From assembly GCA_028869395.1 (NCBI GenBank), contig JAGWSE010000436.1:1-11129 (forward strand): a DNA stretch of 11,129 nucleotides, given 5' to 3'. This document shows positions 8,694-11,129 of the stretch, piece after piece. Source of the DNA: Alphaproteobacteria bacterium. Its GTDB lineage: Bacteria; Pseudomonadota; Alphaproteobacteria; Caulobacterales; Caulobacteraceae. How positions within the stretch are numbered: position 1 is the stretch's first letter; every line of letters begins with the position of its first letter. Made by a program: the position numbers and the translations under genes. The notes under the pieces were generated by a model. That model had not been told where the DNA came from. It did no database searches and saw only the letters and a program-made list of their open reading frames with translations.

Positions 8694-9090
8694 CGGCGAG
8701 CCGTTCGGACGGGCGCCCTCGCTCGACAACCTCGCCGCCATGGCCGAGGCTGCTTTCGCGGCCCTGCCCGAGGCGTTCCGCAGGATGACCGGCCAGGTGA
8801 TCTTCCGCATCGACGACTTCGCCGCCGAAGACGTGCTGGACGATCTTGGGATCGAAGACCCTTTCGAGCTCACCGGCCTCTACCAGGGCGTCGATCTCAC
8901 CCATCGTTCGATGTTCGACCCCGTCCCGCAGCCATCCATGGTCTTCCTCTACCGCCGGCCGATCCTCGACGAGTGGGCCGCGCACGGCGAGATCACCCTG
9001 GAGGAGCTGGTCAGCCACGTCCTCGTCCACGAGATCGGACACCACTTCGGTCTCTCCGACGCCCAGATCGACGCCATCGAGGCGAGCTGA
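8686..9090 (+). CDS. Small zincin-like metallopeptidase family protein
   Basis: A 134-residue cytoplasmic protein with the zinc-protease motif HEIGHHFGLSD (115-125). H115 and H119 would be zinc ligands and E116 the catalytic base; D125 sits where a third ligand could be. The N-terminal part (FAALPEAFRRMTGQVIFRID) and the middle (ELTGLYQGVDLTHRSM, then MVFLYRRPILDEWA) match the small zincin-like family formerly called DUF1025 (Zincin_1), whose substrate is unknown. Length is normal for that family. The ATG at 8686 lies 8 bases inside the preceding gene and has no good ribosome binding site of its own, so translation is likely coupled. The partner gene may encode a substrate, inhibitor or co-factor; that is inference from position only. 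Confidence 0.88.
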   Translation: MSDGEPFGRAPSLDNLAAMAEAAFAALPEAFRRMTGQVIFRIDDFAAEDVLDDLGIEDPFELTGLYQGVDLTHRSMFDPVPQPSMVFLYRRPILDEWAAHGEITLEELVSHVLVHEIGHHFGLSDAQIDAIEAS

Positions 9091-9119
9091 CGGCCCGCGC
9101 GCATCGGCGGCTCGGGAAG

Positions 9120-9169
9120 TTGACGCCATCGTCATCTTTGTTGACTGAACGATGTTCAGATGTAAGGAT
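9120..9169 (+). promoter_or_regulatory. Control region of the first diiron gene: half-site array and palindrome
   Basis: Half-sites TTGAC (9120-9124), GTCA (9131-9134) and TTGAC (9141-9145) recur with the same spacing before the second copy. A perfect palindrome CTGAAC-GAT-GTTCAG (9145-9159) follows directly. The second TTGACT could be a -35 element with a poor -10 (AAGGAT, 9164-9169, 17-base spacer). The palindrome would then lie between -35 and -10, where a bound repressor would block polymerase. The regulator is unknown. Confidence 0.55.
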
Positions 9170-9184
9170 CGCCGATCCCCATCC

Positions 9185-9203
9185 GGCCGGGATGCGCCCG
9201 GCC
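9185..9203 (+). repeat. Leader hairpin before the first diiron gene
   Basis: A perfect 7-bp inverted repeat, GGCCGGG (9185-9191), loop ATGCG, CCCGGCC (9197-9203), ends 6 bases before the GGAG ribosome binding site (9210-9213). It could fold in the mRNA leader. No T-run follows, so it is not a terminator. Any effect on translation is inference. Confidence 0.45.
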
Positions 9204-9222
9204 CGTCACGGAGCACCCTCGC

Positions 9223-10350
9223 ATGGCCGCCGACGGCAACATCACCAAGGACCTGATCTACGACGCGGTCGCCCCGGACGACTTCGAGTCCATGCTCGAG
9301 CTGGACCGCTACAACGCCCGCTCCACCGCGTTCGACAAGATCATCTCGGCGACCCACGACCACTTCTGGGATCCACTGGACCCCAAGTACATCGACTTCT
9401 CCGAGCCGTTCGACATGGAAAAGACCATGATCCTGCCGGAGAAGATGATCGGGCCGCTGCACCTGGACTACGTGAACCAGACGCTCGGCAGCGAGAAGAA
9501 CCGCGTCCGGTTCGCCAACGCCCAGACGCTGCGCACCTTCTCCTCCATCCTGCACGGCGAGCAGGGCGCGCTGAACCTGTCGGCCTCGCTGTGCCACGTG
9601 CTGAAGGACCAGGGCGCGCAGGAGTACGCCGCCAACCAGACGCGCGAGGAAGCCCGTCACGTCACCGCGTTCGCCCGCTACATAAAGGCCCGCTGGGGCC
9701 GTCCAGTGGAGTGCGGCCCCGTCCTGAAGGACCTGCTGGTGGAGATCATCCACGCGCCGGAGGTCTACAAGAAGATCATCGGCATGCAGATGCTGGTTGA
9801 GGGCCTGGCGATGGGCGCCTTCGCCACGATCTTCAAGGAGACCAACGACCCGCTCGCCCGCAAGCTCACCCAGCTGGTCATGACCGACGAGGCCTTCCAC
9901 CACAAATTCGGGAAGATCTGGGCCGACCGCACGATCCCGCACCTGACGCCGCAGGAGCACGAGATCATCGAGATGTGGGCGGCGCACTGCTTCCAGACGC
10001 TGCTCTTCAACCTCGTGGCGCCGAACCAGAACATCAGCCTGTACGAGGAGTTCGGGCTCGACCCGAACCGCGTCATCGCCGAGATGGGCGAGATGGTCAG
10101 CGACGAGACCCGGCGCGAGGACATGAAGGAGGCCACCAACATCTTCCGGGTGCTGGTGAAGACGCTGGTCAACGCCGGCATCATCACCGATCGCACCAAG
10201 GCCTTCTACGCGACCTACGTCGACATCGACGAGCTGAAGGGCGAAGGCGACAAGATGGTCGGCGACGACATCGCCGAGGAGGGCATCAAGTACCTCCAGG
10301 AGATCAACTTCAAGGACCGCGCCAAGCAGATCCTCATCGCGGCCGAGTAG
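9223..10350 (+). CDS. Ferritin-like diiron-carboxylate protein, copy 1
   Basis: A 375-residue soluble protein with no signal peptide. Its ligand pattern is that of a four-helix diiron protein of the ferritin / ribonucleotide-reductase-R2 superfamily: E113 (HGEQGALNLS), E143xxH146 (REEARHVTAF), E193 (LVEGLAMGAF) and E223xxH226 (TDEAFHHKFG). Spacings between ligands are about 30, 47 and 30 residues. The family often activates oxygen for oxidation or hydroxylation of small molecules, or oxidises iron. The additional histidine four residues before the last ExxH in AurF-type N-oxygenases is absent (V219 here). The N-terminal third, with THDHFWDPLDPKYIDFSEPF, and the tail from about residue 240 are outside the core bundle. 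ATG 9223 has GGAG 9 bases upstream. A terminator follows at 10373, so copy 2 appears to be transcribed separately. The substrate is not evident. Confidence 0.88.
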   Translation: MAADGNITKDLIYDAVAPDDFESMLELDRYNARSTAFDKIISATHDHFWDPLDPKYIDFSEPFDMEKTMILPEKMIGPLHLDYVNQTLGSEKNRVRFANAQTLRTFSSILHGEQGALNLSASLCHVLKDQGAQEYAANQTREEARHVTAFARYIKARWGRPVECGPVLKDLLVEIIHAPEVYKKIIGMQMLVEGLAMGAFATIFKETNDPLARKLTQLVMTDEAFHHKFGKIWADRTIPHLTPQEHEIIEMWAAHCFQTLLFNLVAPNQNISLYEEFGLDPNRVIAEMGEMVSDETRREDMKEATNIFRVLVKTLVNAGIITDRTKAFYATYVDIDELKGEGDKMVGDDIAEEGIKYLQEINFKDRAKQILIAAE

Positions 10351-10372
10351 TCGCCAGTCTCGGCAGCGAGCG

Positions 10373-10403
10373 CGCCCGCCGGCCCCGCGCCGGCGGGCGT
10401 TTT
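10373..10403 (+). terminator. Intrinsic terminator after diiron copy 1
   Basis: A perfect 10-bp stem, CGCCCGCCGG (10373-10382), loop CCCCGCG, CCGGCGGGCG (10390-10399), followed by TTTT. It begins 22 bases after the stop of copy 1 and ends 11 bases before the control region of copy 2, marking separate transcription units. Confidence 0.9.
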
Positions 10404-10414
10404 GCTGCGCAAAA

Positions 10415-10485
10415 TTGACAGAGGCGTCATTTTCTTTGACGCCGGCCCACGCCCGCGCGAACATCGTTCATTCATTTGGATCGGG
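10415..10485 (+). promoter_or_regulatory. Control region of the second diiron gene: matching half-site array
   Basis: TTGAC (10415-10419), GTCA (10426-10429) and TTGAC (10436-10440) have exactly the spacing seen before copy 1. Here the inner pair is part of a longer perfect inverted repeat, GGCGTCA (10423-10429), 7 bases, TGACGCC (10437-10443). GAACATCGTTC (10459-10469) is the exact reverse complement of the palindrome core before copy 1, but lies 17 bases further downstream. Both regions then share GTTCA and, 7 bases later, GGATC. Confidence 0.55.
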
Positions 10486-10532
10486 CCCGCGCCGGTAACG
10501 CCACAGCGGGTCAATTCGCCCGGAGGATCGCG

Positions 10533-11129
10533 ATGGCCGACGGCAACATCACCAAGGACGTCATGTACGGAGCCGTGGCGCCCGACGACTTCGAGGCGAT
10601 GCTGACGTTGGATCGCTACGGCCAGCGCTCCAGCGCGTTCGACAAGATCATCTCGGCGACCCACGATCACTTCTGGGACCCCCTCGATCCCAAGTACATC
10701 GACTTCACAGAGCCGTTCGACATCGAGAACGAGCCGATGATGCCGGAGGAGACCCAGCCGCTCCTCAAGCTGCCGTACATCGACGAGACGCTGAAGGACC
10801 CCAGGCAACGGGTGGCCTTCATCAACTACATGCAGCTTCGCAACTTCTCCTCGATCCTGCATGGAGAACAGGGCGCGCTGAACCTCTCGGCCAGCCTGTG
10901 CCACGTCCTCTACGACCAGGGGGCGCAGGAATACGCCGCCAACCAGACCCGCGAAGAGGCCCGCCACGTCACCGCCTTCGCCAAGTACATCAAGGCGCGC
11001 TGGGGCCGCCCGGTCGAGTGCGGCGCCGCCCTGAAGAGCCTGCTCATCGAGATCATCGAGGCGCCGGAGGTCTACAAGAAGATCGTCGGCATGCAGATGC
11101 TGGTGGAAGGCCTTGCCATGGGCGCCTTC
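10533..11129 (+). CDS. Ferritin-like diiron-carboxylate protein, copy 2 (cut by window edge)
   Basis: The first 199 residues of a paralogue of the preceding gene, running off the right edge. By hand alignment about 78% of residues are identical to copy 1, gapless apart from one fewer residue at the N-terminus. Ligand positions E112, E142xxH145 and E192 are kept; the last ExxH lies outside the window. Most differences fall in residues about 63-105, just before the first ligand, where copy 2 reads IENEPMMPEETQPLLKLPYI. The rest is nearly the same, including THDHFWDPLDPKYIDF and NQTREEARHVTAFA. ATG 10533 has a strong GGAGG ribosome binding site 6 bases upstream, better than that of copy 1, and its own control region. 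Its origin by tandem duplication is clear; its function is as unknown as that of copy 1. Confidence 0.88.
   Translation, partial: MADGNITKDVMYGAVAPDDFEAMLTLDRYGQRSSAFDKIISATHDHFWDPLDPKYIDFTEPFDIENEPMMPEETQPLLKLPYIDETLKDPRQRVAFINYMQLRNFSSILHGEQGALNLSASLCHVLYDQGAQEYAANQTREEARHVTAFAKYIKARWGRPVECGAALKSLLIEIIEAPEVYKKIVGMQMLVEGLAMGAF

Noticed and set aside
9120..9134. TTGAC...GTCA as an FNR/FixK-type site
   Set aside because: Those sites have a 4-base centre between TTGAT-like and ATCAA-like arms; here the centre is 6 bases and the arms are TTGAC and GTCAT.
8563..10464. Open minus-strand frame of 633 codons opposite the zincin and first diiron genes
   Set aside because: It spans two well-supported plus-strand genes, their control region and a terminator; composition is that of an antisense frame.
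9147..10469. GAAC/GTTC elements before the diiron genes as LexA (SOS) boxes
   Set aside because: Alphaproteobacterial LexA sites are direct GTTC-N7-GTTC repeats; these are inverted repeats with a 3-base centre, and the Gram-positive box has a 4-base centre.

Overview
The window is GC-rich DNA from an alphaproteobacterium, most likely of the Caulobacteraceae (Caulobacter or Phenylobacterium type). Three things point there: an F1-ATPase operon in the order atpH-atpA-atpG-atpD with no F0 genes, an atpD with a Lys/Ala/Pro-rich N-terminal extension, and a DivL-type sensor pseudokinase with tyrosine in place of the phospho-accepting histidine.

Layout. Positions 1-3436 (minus strand) hold the F1 sector operon: atpH (delta), atpA (alpha), atpG (gamma) and the first 141 codons of atpD (beta), which runs off the left edge. 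Positions 3437-3807 are non-coding or decayed sequence with a candidate promoter for the atp operon. Positions 3748-4520 (plus strand) carry an RTX, calcium-binding, type I-secreted protein gene whose reading frame is broken three times at G/C-rich runs. A strong bidirectional terminator (4527-4556) separates it from two small minus-strand genes for exported proteins: a four-cysteine protein (4605-4940) and a DUF6491-like protein (5187-5585). Next on the minus strand is divL (5716-8034), a membrane-anchored PAS-rich histidine-kinase homologue that in Caulobacter helps control the CckA-CtrA cell-cycle pathway. Diverging from it are two overlapping plus-strand genes: an unrecognised proline-rich protein (8124-8693) and a small HExxH zincin-like metallopeptidase (8686-9090). 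The right end holds tandem paralogues for ferritin-like diiron proteins (9223-10350, and 10533 to the edge), separated by a terminator.

How the parts relate. The four atp genes act as one complex. divL acts alone on cell-cycle control. The tandem diiron genes are the most interesting accessory part. About 78% of residues are identical by hand alignment and all visible iron-ligand positions are kept. Each copy is preceded by the same array of half-sites with identical spacing (TTGAC, GTCA, TTGAC) and by the same 11-bp near-palindrome in opposite orientation. This suggests the control region was duplicated with the gene and that one unknown regulator acts on both copies. Their substrate is not evident. 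No tRNA, rRNA, CRISPR array or insertion sequence was seen.
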